Source: Anadara kagoshimensis (lineage: Eukaryota > Mollusca > Bivalvia > Arcoida > Arcidae). From it: DNA of 64,000 bases. The translations under genes were made by a program, and so were the position numbers. The stretch covers positions 11,266,502-11,330,501 of the forward strand of contig CM037874.1 of the NCBI GenBank assembly GCA_021292105.1, given 5' to 3'. Within the stretch, counting starts at the first letter, position 1. Each line of letters begins with the position of its first letter. The notes below the pieces were generated by a model. The model searched no databases, was not told the DNA's origin, and saw only the letters and a program-made list of their open reading frames with translations. This document shows positions 23,201 through 31,400 of this stretch, in pieces.

Positions 23201-24121
23201 TTGGTATACGTGAATTTTTAAAATATATAATACATATTGTGTTTCTGTAGTAGGAAAAACATCGATTATTAACACGATATTTTGAAATTAAATCGGGGAA
23301 ATAATGACATATTGTATGTGATAAAGATTGATGTGTTTTCGTATCTTTTAATTTCACTTAATTCTTTTATTCTGAACAATATAGGTTCAAAGTGTGAGCA
23401 GACAATGACGTCATTAATCTGTGAAGACATTCCCTATAATGGTGTCAACTTTATAATATCTAACAACGTGAATTCAGCCGGAACATCGTGCAGTGTCATA
23501 GTAGAACCGTCAACGTCTTTGTCCATGGCTAACTATGTGTCATCTGCTCAGATTTCGTCTCTGGAACCCTCGACATCCTTTGATTTCGGTAGCCATATAT
23601 CGTCTGTTTCTAGTTCGTCTTCGGAAAATGCAGCGCCTTTGGATTCGCCTGGTTTTTCTGCTAGCAATACCAACATGAATGTGCATTTATCAGTTTACAC
23701 CAGAACCGTGACTGTTTATTCTACTGTTAATAACTTTGTTACCCAAGCTGTTTCTTGTCCTCCGAGTGACGTTAACACATACACGTATACCGAGACTGTT
23801 AATCACCTTATCAACAGAACCGTGACAAACTCGTACCCAGTAACGATATTACAGACTGCTGTTTGCGGAAGTCAATACCCATCAAATGGCGATGTTGGAA
23901 CTACAGACATCGTAAATATACATGAAATAAAAGTGCACAAAAAGAATACAAGTTCATACAAAAGAACATTGGTCAGTGCTGATGATTCGAGATCGTCTGC
24001 TAAAATTCTAGGATTGTGTGGGTCGTCTGTGCTTGCAATAGTTATAACCATTATCGTTTGCATGGATCTTTCCAGGACTGTGAAGTTTTTTCGAACTGCT
24101 ATGCGTCGTACAAAGTATTGA
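15778..24121 (+). CDS. Predicted type I membrane lectin: C-type plus F-type lectin domains
   Basis: Six coding exons: 15778-15820, 17435-17650, 19163-19321, 21496-21750, 22493-22708 and 23385-24121. All junctions are GT-AG and phase 1, giving 541 codons. Residues 1-21 are a signal peptide (FIYIVLCFSFSSA). Residues about 24-138 are a C-type lectin-like fold (GTCYYVSKD, NYWVGMDNHSNEWLWSN, NYICEKP); the usual inner Cys of the distal pair and a calcium-site EPN or QPD are not seen. Residues about 145-297 fit the fucolectin (F-type) fold (NAIDGDMTTC, WWQVDL, YLRISE, FLCEVKAYG), but the canonical RxDxxxxR sugar motif is not visible. A Ser/Thr-rich stalk follows, then a transmembrane helix at about 504-524 (VLAIVITIIV) and a 17-residue basic tail. 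Role by inference: cell-surface glycan recognition, perhaps immune. The start at 15778 is chosen because it gives the signal peptide; an out-of-frame ATG overlaps at 15773. Confidence 0.85.
15855..16003. mobile_element. Hairpin MITE in lectin intron 1
   Basis: Arms of about 50 bp: taagaaataactttaaca through ttttaaccctgaaaaccgg on the left, ccggtttttggttgttaaaa through caaagttatttctta on the right, with a loop of about 45 bp. Non-coding, typical of a small foldback transposon. Confidence 0.7.
16310..16430 (-). mobile_element. Penelope-like 3' tail scrap (-)
   Basis: Contains the minus-strand tail motifs gaaaactggcaaatttag, gggaagtgaggccgggtgct and gggtaagcaactc. Short and incomplete; lies in lectin intron 1. 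Confidence 0.55.
16650..16830 (+). mobile_element. Penelope-like 3' end scrap (+)
   Basis: Family order: gtatgtctctgtatc, gtttctttcattctcaattt, acacatgaggcgggtaaagc, ctcttccgaagtagccag. Together with the minus-strand scrap at 16310-16430 it forms an inverted pair, an arrangement repeated at 20530-21420 and 37417-37612. Confidence 0.55.
17282..17399. mobile_element. Short hairpin element next to the exon 2 acceptor
   Basis: Arms of about 45 bp: gaaatgacattttttta, cgttatcgatgcaagtata on the left and tacttgcattgataacg, gatgccattcc on the right. It ends 35 bp before the lectin exon 2 acceptor and includes the polypyrimidine neighbourhood. Non-coding. Confidence 0.65.
17768..18297. mobile_element. 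530-bp foldback element with long arms in lectin intron 2
   Basis: The two halves are inverted copies: ggacccatcgtgcacc, ggtatcttaaggtgtct, atttctctattcggtat, tttcgatgatattttgtag on the left; ctacaaaatatcatcgaaa, aatagaaaatgtactg, actccttaaggtacca and ggtgcacggtgtgtccacc on the right, around a centre near 18030. Arms are about 240 bp and diverged. No coding frame. A partial relative lies at 2635-2880. Confidence 0.75.
18930..19110 (+). mobile_element. Degraded SINE body (GCCTCGATGGCC family)
   Basis: The body motifs cttcgcttgccgaaggtaga, tggttttctccatgc and gatttcctccaccattctag, then gaattgaccg, match the family body. The tRNA-like head is not recognisable. Lies in lectin intron 2. Confidence 0.45.
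19470..19906 (-). mobile_element. Penelope-like element 3' end (-)
   Basis: The minus-strand frame 19634-19906 encodes the conserved C-terminal block (DSQLICYGRACFHYRN, RSRLLANKLLTQRYCK, KALMKFYGRHHSIVHKF). The 3' tail lies at 19470-19630 (tgtccgaatcacaatc, gaagtgaggtcgggagc, tagttagctacaccc). This is one of the better-kept copies of this part, lying in lectin intron 3, but only the 3' end is present. Confidence 0.75.
20190..20245. repeat. (TA)n microsatellite
   Basis: An alternating TA tract of about 55 bp with one interruption, in lectin intron 3. Confidence 0.9.
20530..20700 (-). mobile_element. Penelope-like 3' tail (-), left arm of an inverted pair
   Basis: Family motifs on the minus strand: ccaaatcacaatcccaatt, caaagtaaaagttttttt, ggaaatgaggttgggtgtcc and gggtaagcaccttctg. 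The matching plus-strand tail is at 21254-21420, and hammerhead-like motifs sit between them. Confidence 0.65.
20744..20787 (+). ncRNA. Decayed type I hammerhead ribozyme motif
   Basis: Order: helix I strand GCATTA, core CTGATGA, stem-loop II GGAAT-TGT-ATTTC, GAAA, stem III region AGACCGTC, helix I strand TAGTGC. Compared with the intact copies (55921, 62820), stem III has lost its first C-G pair and stem II holds a G-U pair, so activity is doubtful. Confidence 0.6.
21083..21121 (-). ncRNA. Decayed hammerhead-like motif, inverted partner of 20744
   Basis: On the minus strand it aligns with the hammerhead family (helix I GCATTA and TAGTGC, the stem II side AGAATTCC, then AAAAC), but the CTGATGA core is changed. 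It is an inverted repeat of 20744-20787 across about 300 bp. Confidence 0.5.
21254..21420 (+). mobile_element. Penelope-like 3' tail (+), right arm of an inverted pair
   Basis: Family order: ggtgttgctagctaaacag, gcttatccttccagagcaac, tcacttccctagtggaagtt, ttgtcggtcttaaagttttt, gattgtgatatggacatgg, and an end at tatgtttatttttgatt. It ends about 75 bp before the lectin exon 4 acceptor. Confidence 0.7.
22870..23045 (+). mobile_element. SINE fragment (GCCTCGATGGCC family) in lectin intron 5
   Basis: A B-box remnant (gaggttcaaattt), then agtgtgagaaggtttgtc, cgctagctgagggtcgat, ttttctccgggcagtcc and the tail (gttaaataccataactcc). The tRNA-like head is lost. Confidence 0.6.
23090..23205 (+). mobile_element. 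Eroded Penelope-like 3' tail (+)
   Basis: Motifs gaccacccggcctcatttct, ggtagacgttaatgtgttta, gattgtagtttaaacatgg and ttggtatacgtgaattttt follow the tail order with heavy divergence. Lies in lectin intron 5. Confidence 0.5.
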
Positions 24122-24176
24122 CCATATATAATAGAGTATTGTTTTAGTTATTTGATAAGAAGGTTTTTTAATTAAG

Positions 24177-24182
24177 AATAAA
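24177..24182 (+). terminator. Candidate polyadenylation signal of the lectin gene
   Basis: AATAAA lies 55 bp after the stop codon TGA (24119-24121). It is the first canonical hexamer downstream. The adjoining sequence resembles a Penelope-like tail (aaagcaacatggaactg), so the signal may have come with, or now border, a repeat. Confidence 0.45.
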
Positions 24183-24315
24183 AGCAACATGGAACTGTTG
24201 GATGTCAAAAATATCCAGAATGTGTTTGATACAGAGATATAATACATATCAGCAAAATTAAAAACACATAGATACATGAGTTTTATCATGCTAGTGATAC
24301 CAAGATTAATATGAT

Positions 24316-24770
24316 CAGTTTACACCAGATCCGTAACTGTTTATTCCGCTGTTAATAACTTTGTTACCCACGCTGCTTCTTGTCCTGCGAGTGACGTTAA
24401 CATATATACGTATACTGAGACTGTTGATCACCTTATCAACAGAACCGTGACAAACTCGTATCCAGTAACGATTTCAAAGACTCCTCTATGCGAATCAAAC
24501 TACAGACATCCTAAATGTACATGAAATAAAAGTGCACAAAAAGAATTAGAGTTAGCATTTCAGTGCTGATGATTAGAGATCGTCTTCGAGATCGTCTGCT
24601 TAAATTCTAAAAATTATGTCTGTTAGTAATAATTGTCTGTTAGTAATAACTGTCTGTTAGTAATTGTGTCTGTTAAGGATACAACAATAGTAATAACCGT
24701 TATCGTTTGCATGGATCTGTCTAGAACAGTGAAGTTTTTTAGAACTGATATAAATCGTACACAAACTTAA
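24316..24770 (+). pseudogene. Broken tandem copy of the lectin gene's last exon
   Basis: Closely matches 23690-24120, the distal stalk, transmembrane and tail region: cagtttacaccagatccgta, gagactgttgatcacctt, cttatcaacagaaccgtgac, then the atggatctgtctagaac region that encodes the tail. The frame holds for about 65 codons and is then lost through deletions, with a small expansion of a ctgttagtaata unit at 24615-24670. No acceptor, signal peptide or lectin exon accompanies it. It is probably the remnant of a tandem gene duplication, or of a duplication of this exon alone. Confidence 0.85.
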
Positions 24771-24779
24771 AAAACTTTT

Positions 24780-25185
24780 TTCAAAATTGAGAATAAAATA
24801 TATAACCAACTAAACAACACAGATGTGAATTTATTGCGTTTCTTCTTATATTTTGGATCGCGCAAAACGTCCCGAAGGATAGAACAATCCAGAAGATCCT
24901 TTCTACATTCTGTTGTTACTAACACGTACTATCGTTATATAAGAGAGCGATGTATATAAGAATACCTATGGATAAAAATAAATATGTCGTCCTTATGAAA
25001 AGAATGGCATCAGCTGCAGGACTGTATGAAAATAAAAGAATCGTTAAATAAAAGAGCCCGTAAAACCATTTTACAAAATACTGAAAAAGCATCCTCGCTG
25101 CTAGATTATATAACTAGACACAAAAACTCTGATCAATTACCGTACACTAAGCAGCAATCAGAAGTACAAGTATGCCGTTTCAAAT
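24780..25185. other. No gene recognised
   Basis: An open frame at 25026-25217 (start MKIKESLNKRARK) runs directly into Penelope-like tail sequence, has no recognisable motif and is probably chance. Confidence 0.4.
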
Positions 25186-25189
25186 ATGT

Positions 25190-25370
25190 TACACACGTGG
25201 CGGGTGTAGCTAACTAAACAGGAGGTGCTTACCCTTCCGGAGCACCCGGCCTCACTTCCCTAGTGGAAGTGCACGTGTCTAACTTTACTTGTCAGTTCTA
25301 ACGTTTTTACTTTGCTTCTGGATTGTGATTCGGAAATGGATTAGTATGTTTGTTTTTGATTGTCACAGCC
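25190..25370 (+). mobile_element. Penelope-like 3' tail (+), well preserved
   Basis: Nearly matches what I read as the family consensus: cacacgtggcgggtgtagct, aaacaggaggtgcttaccct, tccggagcacccggcctcac, ttccctagtggaagt, ctggattgtgattcgg and atggattagtatgtttgttt, ending tttgattgt. The segment ggtgct...agcacc can pair as a hairpin. Confidence 0.75.
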
Positions 25371-25624
25371 TAGGCGCACACCTTATTTCCCGAAACTTGC
25401 TTATTCTATAGTTTCCAATCAGCTAGAGTTTCCCACAGAACTTCCATGCGCTTCATAGGAGTCTAACCAGCAACTACCTCAAAGTTTATTTACGGCTGAT
25501 ATACCACAGAATGCAAACGCAAATGAGCATTCTGTATATGTCGCAGCAAACAGACATATGGCCTCATGTCAACAGTAATCACTTCAAAGGTCTTCGATGG
25601 CATAAATATGATGGATATGAAATC

Positions 25625-25735
25625 GTATCAGTTTACGTTTTCCCGTAAAAACGACATTATTCGGGAAATTAGTAACGTTAAAGTTTTCCACAACGTCCCG
25701 CTCAAAAGTTAAGGGGCATTGATCATATGGTACAG
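25625..25735 (+). repeat. Dispersed repeat, copy 2 (partner 1780-1900)
   Basis: Shared blocks: cgtatcagtttacgttttcc, cgtaaaaacgacattattcg, agttaaggggcattgatca and tggtacagaggcg. Diverged from the partner; class unknown. Confidence 0.45.
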
Positions 25736-25782
25736 AGGCGAATTGGAACCCCATTTCGCTTATTTAATAAAATAACAAGATA

Positions 25783-26110
25783 GATAGGCATCTTTAAATA
25801 GCAATATTTTAGACACTTCACGTCTAGTTTAACACAAAGGCGGAAAATCCATTTTAAATTTTTGTTCTCTGAGAGGCTACACGCAAATTTTACACTGTTT
25901 CCAGCGTTTGTTGATAAGCTCTAACGCAAAACATGGAGGTCAAGAGTTAATTTGTCATTTTACGTCAAACGTCATGGAATTGTTCCCCGCGACTCTCGGA
26001 TTTGTAAAAATATGAAACCTATCTGCTTCAAAGAAGGAAAACCACTTTAATAATAAATATATGTTTACCTTGCTTTGTATAGTTTTTTTTTTTTTTAATT
26101 AAGCATTTAC
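25783..26110 (+). repeat. Direct duplication, copy 1 (copy 2 at 26401-26745)
   Basis: The run agatagataggcatctt, cttcacgtct, gataagctct, aaaacatggaggtcaagagt, acgtcatg, atctgcttcaaag, ttaattaagca recurs about 620 bp downstream in the same order. No coding capacity was recognised; the source is an unknown repeat or a local duplication. Confidence 0.75.
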
Positions 26111-26349
26111 AAAATACAAGTACCAAATTACAACACGATACTCAACTTTAAATGAAAAGCATGCCATCACTAGCCATCTTTGCCACTCACTATCTTATTA
26201 AATAATGACTCTGTATACGTGCAGTTATGTATGAAGAATGTAAAGAATTAAGTCGCGAAAATCACGACCTTGTCGGATGATCGGAATTGTGATAGGCTGG
26301 CTACTTATTGGCTTCCCCTATTATAGGGAATGGAATAACATGTCTTGTG

Positions 26350-26400
26350 TATGGTGGTTTTTTTTTTTTTTTTTTTTTTTTGTTTTTTTTTTTTTTTAAT
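26350..26400. repeat. Poly-T tract between the duplicated copies
   Basis: About 45 T with a single G. Read on the minus strand it could be an A-tail, but it directly adjoins copy 2 of the duplication and no retroelement body was recognised beside it. Confidence 0.8.
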
Positions 26401-26745
26401 AAAATATACAGATAGATAGGCATCTTAAACTGAACCATTTTGACTTCACGTCTGGATTTACGCAGAGGCGAAAGACCCAAATTGAATTTAAATTACGTCT
26501 GAGAAGCCCCACCTAAATTGGCACTATTCAAAGGCTTTCCTGATAAGCTCTATACAAAACATGGAGGTCAAGGGTTAATTAAGACTGTTTACGTAAAACG
26601 TCATGAATTTGTGTCATGTGACTCTATGGCTTATAAAAGTACTAAGTCAATCTGCCTCAAAGCAGGAAAATCGCTTTGATATTAAATATATGTTGATGTT
26701 GCCTTGTGTAGTGCGTTTGTTTTTAATTAAGCGTTTACAAAATGT
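26401..26745 (+). repeat. Direct duplication, copy 2 (copy 1 at 25783-26110)
   Basis: Same block order as copy 1, with moderate divergence (aaaacatggaggtcaagggt, atctgcctcaaagcaggaaa, ttaattaagcgtttacaaaa). Confidence 0.75.
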
Positions 26746-26954
26746 CATTTCAAAGTTTGTTAGATCTAAAGAATATAGTTATATCGGGAATCGATTACAT
26801 TCAGCTATTTGTTATAATATTATAATCATTGAAGTATAACTTACAAATTTGAAGTTAACTTCCACAGAAAAATACCATTGTAATTTGTATAAATTCATGT
26901 CATTCAGGCGATTTTCAAAGAACACAAAGATAAACCTTTTCTTATCGGTGATGT

Positions 26955-27090
26955 GACGCATTGTTTGATTGATTGAATATGGTTTTACGTCCTAGTCAAC
27001 GGGTTTTCACTTATATCGGCACGTCATCTTTAGTTGAAGTAACAGAAATTGTGACCTTTTTTCAGTGCGATAAGGGCAATGTGCTTGGAA
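26955..27090 (-). mobile_element. SINE 3' tail fragment (-)
   Basis: A gattgattgaa tail, ggttttacgtcctagtcaac, tcacttatatcggcacgtc and cagtgcgataagggcaatgt match the minus-strand tail and body end of the 33004-33325 family. Confidence 0.6.
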
Positions 27091-27159
27091 TATACCGGTG
27101 TAACGCGAGATGCTTCCGAGCGAATTTCCAGTTTTCTATTAAACTGTTCCGTGTGCTGC

Positions 27160-27360
27160 TTCTCAATACTTTATTACCGAATGCTTCGTTTCAACACCGC
27201 CGTGCCCCAATTGTTTTCGTGCCGTGCGCAATATTCCACCGTTGTCGTGCCGTGCGCTACGTTTCAAAGTTACCGTGCGTGCGTTTTGTTTAGCGTTGAC
27301 GTACAGTGCCGTACTGTGCGCTACGTTCCAACGTTGCCGTGCCCTGCACTGTGTTAGCGC
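27160..27360. repeat. CpG-rich degenerate tandem repeat
   Basis: Units of roughly 35-45 bp with the core ccgtgccgtgcgctacgttt and caacgttgccgtgcc; at least four units can be recognised. Overlapping short open frames on both strands are a by-product of the repeat. It is more GC- and CpG-rich than nearly everything around it. Confidence 0.6.
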
Positions 27361-28400
27361 CCAAGTCAACAATTTGTCACCTTTCAAAGAGATTCCTCGC
27401 ATAGCGATTGGTTAAATTGTCGGGGTACATAGAATAATGTTCGGAAAACGCACGCGACATTTAGCGGTAAAAGGGAAGTAACTTGTACATCTCGGACGTC
27501 TAGTTACGATAGACAAACATGGCAACAACGTATAAAAGTCACACAAAATAGGAAAGTTAAAAACTAGTACCGCTTTGAAAGGTGAAAAGACGTTTGCGGC
27601 TTAGGGTAAAAAATATTTGACGGGGTACAGGGGGCCGTGTAACCTACCAGTACCTTGTATAACTTATAATGTACATGTTTTCCTAACCATTACTAAATCT
27701 GTTTTAATTTTTCAGTGCTACTAGTGAAGCAGATTTTAGAGTCACTTATGGGAAGAATCGTGCAAATGATGATACAAGCGTAAAATTGGACACAATTGAT
27801 CTCCGAGGATCGTTTCAGAATACAATTCTTTATCAGCAGTGCTTGGACTTTTGTAGAAATTAATTTTCATGGCCCATGCTTCGAACTCTGATCCGAATCA
27901 TACGATGCGAATACTCTACAAACTGATCTATCATGTGTTTAACTTGTGGCTATCATAAAACAATGCACTAAAGACTTCTATTGCCTATTTTTAAATGTAA
28001 AACTAACCGGAATCCTTTACCAAGATCTAAAGTAAAAGTGAAATTTAAAACTGTCCTGATACCAACAATATCATAGGAATTTCATAATATATGGACCAAT
28101 TCCCTCACACTCTAGTTAATGGTATAAAAATAGCAACAACCCCCTAGGGCTTGGGATACATAAAGATTATTAACAAGCATCAGTAATTCAGTTGCCTACA
28201 TGATGCAGGGCACACTTGTGCAATGCTCAGATAAACAAACGTGTTTAGTGCATTCAGCACAATTTTACGACAAATCATCTGTCAAAAAGCCGGATGTGTT
28301 TGAATATTTGGCTGAAATTATAGTGGCCGAGTATCACTTATGCCAGTAAAAGTTTAAACACCGAAGTAACTACTTAATCCAAGTAAAACGAGAATACATG
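27361..28400. other. No gene recognised; decayed hammerhead family copy
   Basis: At 27799-27842 the minus strand carries a decayed member of the hammerhead family: CTGATAA replaces the core, stem II is AGAAT-TGT-ATTCT, then GAAAC, and helix I is lost on one side. The rest is AT-rich with no coding block. Confidence 0.4.
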
Positions 28401-31400
28401 TACAGTGCTTTAGGCAGTAGCGGATCATTAGTGCAATATTCACTGCTCTCCGGGAAAAAACATCGCTACCGATTGTATTTTTTGGTACTATCAATTAACA
28501 TTCCCCCACTCTTTCAATTTATCATTAGTTGATAAAAATCGTCCGACTATAAGTATGGACAATCCACGCGTTTTGTATCCAATGTATTTAAGTCAGTAAC
28601 GAATCAATTTGTGAGTAGCGGATCGCGCCACCTAGTGTCAAGAAAACGATAGGCGATCAACTCAAAACATGATTAGTTTGAGTTTCCATCATTCAATTGC
28701 AAATATACTAATCATGAAACAATATTAAAGAGTTTTAATCGTAATATCAACAAATGTCATGATTAAAATAAATAACAAAAAACAAATCATTGCAATGTCC
28801 CTGATAAATTAAGTCAATCAACATTGTCTTGAATACTGAATTATAAAAGCAGTACATTAAATGGCGAAGGAAATAAAATAAAATAATTGTACCTTATAAG
28901 TTATTAATATTATAACATACCCTTGTCCATGAAGATTTTATTTTGACAAGAACAGTATATGCATACAATGATACTTATTGGAATTGTATACTGTACATCA
29001 TAGGTCCAAAATTGTTACCAGACAAAAATATAGAACGGAATAAAACTTTAATTGACTTTAACACAAAATATAGGTTTGGATATTAATGTATTTATTCAAT
29101 ATATTCTAATTTCATACAGATTATCCTTCAAGCATGACGATTATGCCCATTGATCTGGTCTTATCATATGATAAATAAGATAGTGGGATTGCATGACAAT
29201 GCCCCCATCTGTCTCATGGGGTACTGGCTATGGAGGAAAGCTAGGCACTGGTTCTCCAATAGCCTCTGCATAACTGAACCCACCAGAATCTATTATTTTT
29301 CTGAAAGCACCAGACAGCCCCATGGGTACATGCCATATTTTTTATTTTTCTTAGCCTTTTGAGAGGTCACCCGTAGACAGCAGCTGATCCGTTATTGCCG
29401 TAATTGCACCCTACATAAACTGGGTTATTTTTTTATTGTCATGAACGCATATCTGAAGTACGTTACTTATTCAACATTGCAGCGTTCAACATTGAATAAG
29501 TAAACAGTTACTTATTCAACATTTGCAAACATTTTGTTTCATTCATAAAACATCAAATAAAACAAATTTTATCACATTTCACGATTAAATGTATATACCA
29601 AGTATGGTTACCCCCAGTGCCTCGGAGCACATTGGCTTAAAGCTTCAATGTAAGCCCATGCCATTATACAGTGTATTTCATATAGACGAAAAGTAAAGAG
29701 CCTGAGCAAAGTGAAGCTTTCACTGTGCTCGGAATTTCGAAATATCATTTTGTACTACTATGCTTAGGCAATGTCACTACCAAGTATATTTACCCCCAGT
29801 GCCTCGGAACACATTGGCTTAAAGCTTCAATGTAAGCCCATGCCATTATACAGTGTATTTCATATAGACGAAAAGTAAAGAGTCTGAGCAAAGTGAAGCT
29901 TTCACTGTGCTCGGAAATTCGAAATATCATTTTGTACTACTATGCTTAGGCAATGTCACTACCAAGTATGGTTACCCCAGTGCCTCGGAACACATTGGCT
30001 TAAAGCTTCAATGTAAGCCCATGCCATTATACAGTGTATTTCATATAGACGAAAAGTAAAGAGCCTGAGCAAAGTGAAGCTTTCACTGTGCTCGGAATTT
30101 CGAAATATCATTTTGTACTACTATGCTTAGGCAATGTCACTACCAAGTATGGTTACCCCCAGTGCCTCGGAACACATTGGCTTAAAGCTTCAATGTAAGC
30201 CCATGCCATTATACAGTGTATTTCATATAGACGAAACGTAAAGAGCCTGAGCAAAGTGAAGCTTTCACTGTGCTCGGAATTTCGAAATATCATTTTGTAC
30301 TACTATGCTTAGGCAATGTCACTACCAAGTATGGTTACCCCCAGTGCCTCGGAACACATTGGCTTAAAGCTTCAATGTAAGCCCATGCCATTATACAGTG
30401 TATTTCATATAGACGAAACGTAAAGAGCCTGAGCAAAGTGAAGCTTTCACTGTGCTCGGAATTTCAAAATATCATTTTGTAAATGATATTCCGAAATTCC
30501 GAGCACAGTAAAAGTACACAGTATAATGGTATGAGCTTACATTGAAGCTTTAAGCCAATGTGTTTCGAGGCACTGGGGGTAACCATACTTGGTAGTGAAA
30601 TTGCCTATGTATAGTAGTACAAAATGGTATTTCGAAATTCCGACCACAGTGAAAGCTTTACTTTGCTCAGGCTTTTTACTTTCCGTCTATATGAATTACA
30701 CTGTATAATGGTATGGGCTTACATTGAAGCTTTAAGCCAATGTGTTCCGAGGCACTGGGGGTAACCATACTTGGTAGTGACATTGCCTAAGCATAGTAGT
30801 AAAAAATGATATTCCGAAATTCCGAGCACAGTAAAAGCTTCACTTTGCACAGGCTTTTTACTTTCCGTCTATATGAAATATACTGTATAATGGTATGGGC
30901 TTACATTGAAGCTTTAATCCAATGTGTTTCGAGGCACTGGGGGTAACCATACTTGGTAGTGACATTGCCTAAGCATAGTAGTACAAAATGATATTCGAAA
31001 TTCCGAGGACAGTGAAAGCTTCACTTTGCTCAGGCTTTTTACTTTACGTCTATATGAAATACACTGTATAATGGTATGGGCTTACATTGAAGCTTTAAGC
31101 CAATGTGTTCCGAGGCACTGGGGGTAACCATACTTGGTAGTGACATTGCCTAAGCATAGTTGTACAAAATGGTATTCTGAAATTCCGAGCACAGTCAAAG
31201 CTTCACTTTGCTCAGGCACTTGTTTCCGTCTACATAAAATACACTGTATAATGGTATGAGCTTACATTGAAGCTTTAAGCCAATGTGTTCCGAGGCACTG
31301 GGGGTAACCATACTTGGTAGTGACATTTTGTAAGCATAGTAGTACAAAATGGTATTTCGAAATTCCGACCACAGTGAAAGCTTCACTTTGCTCAGGCTTT

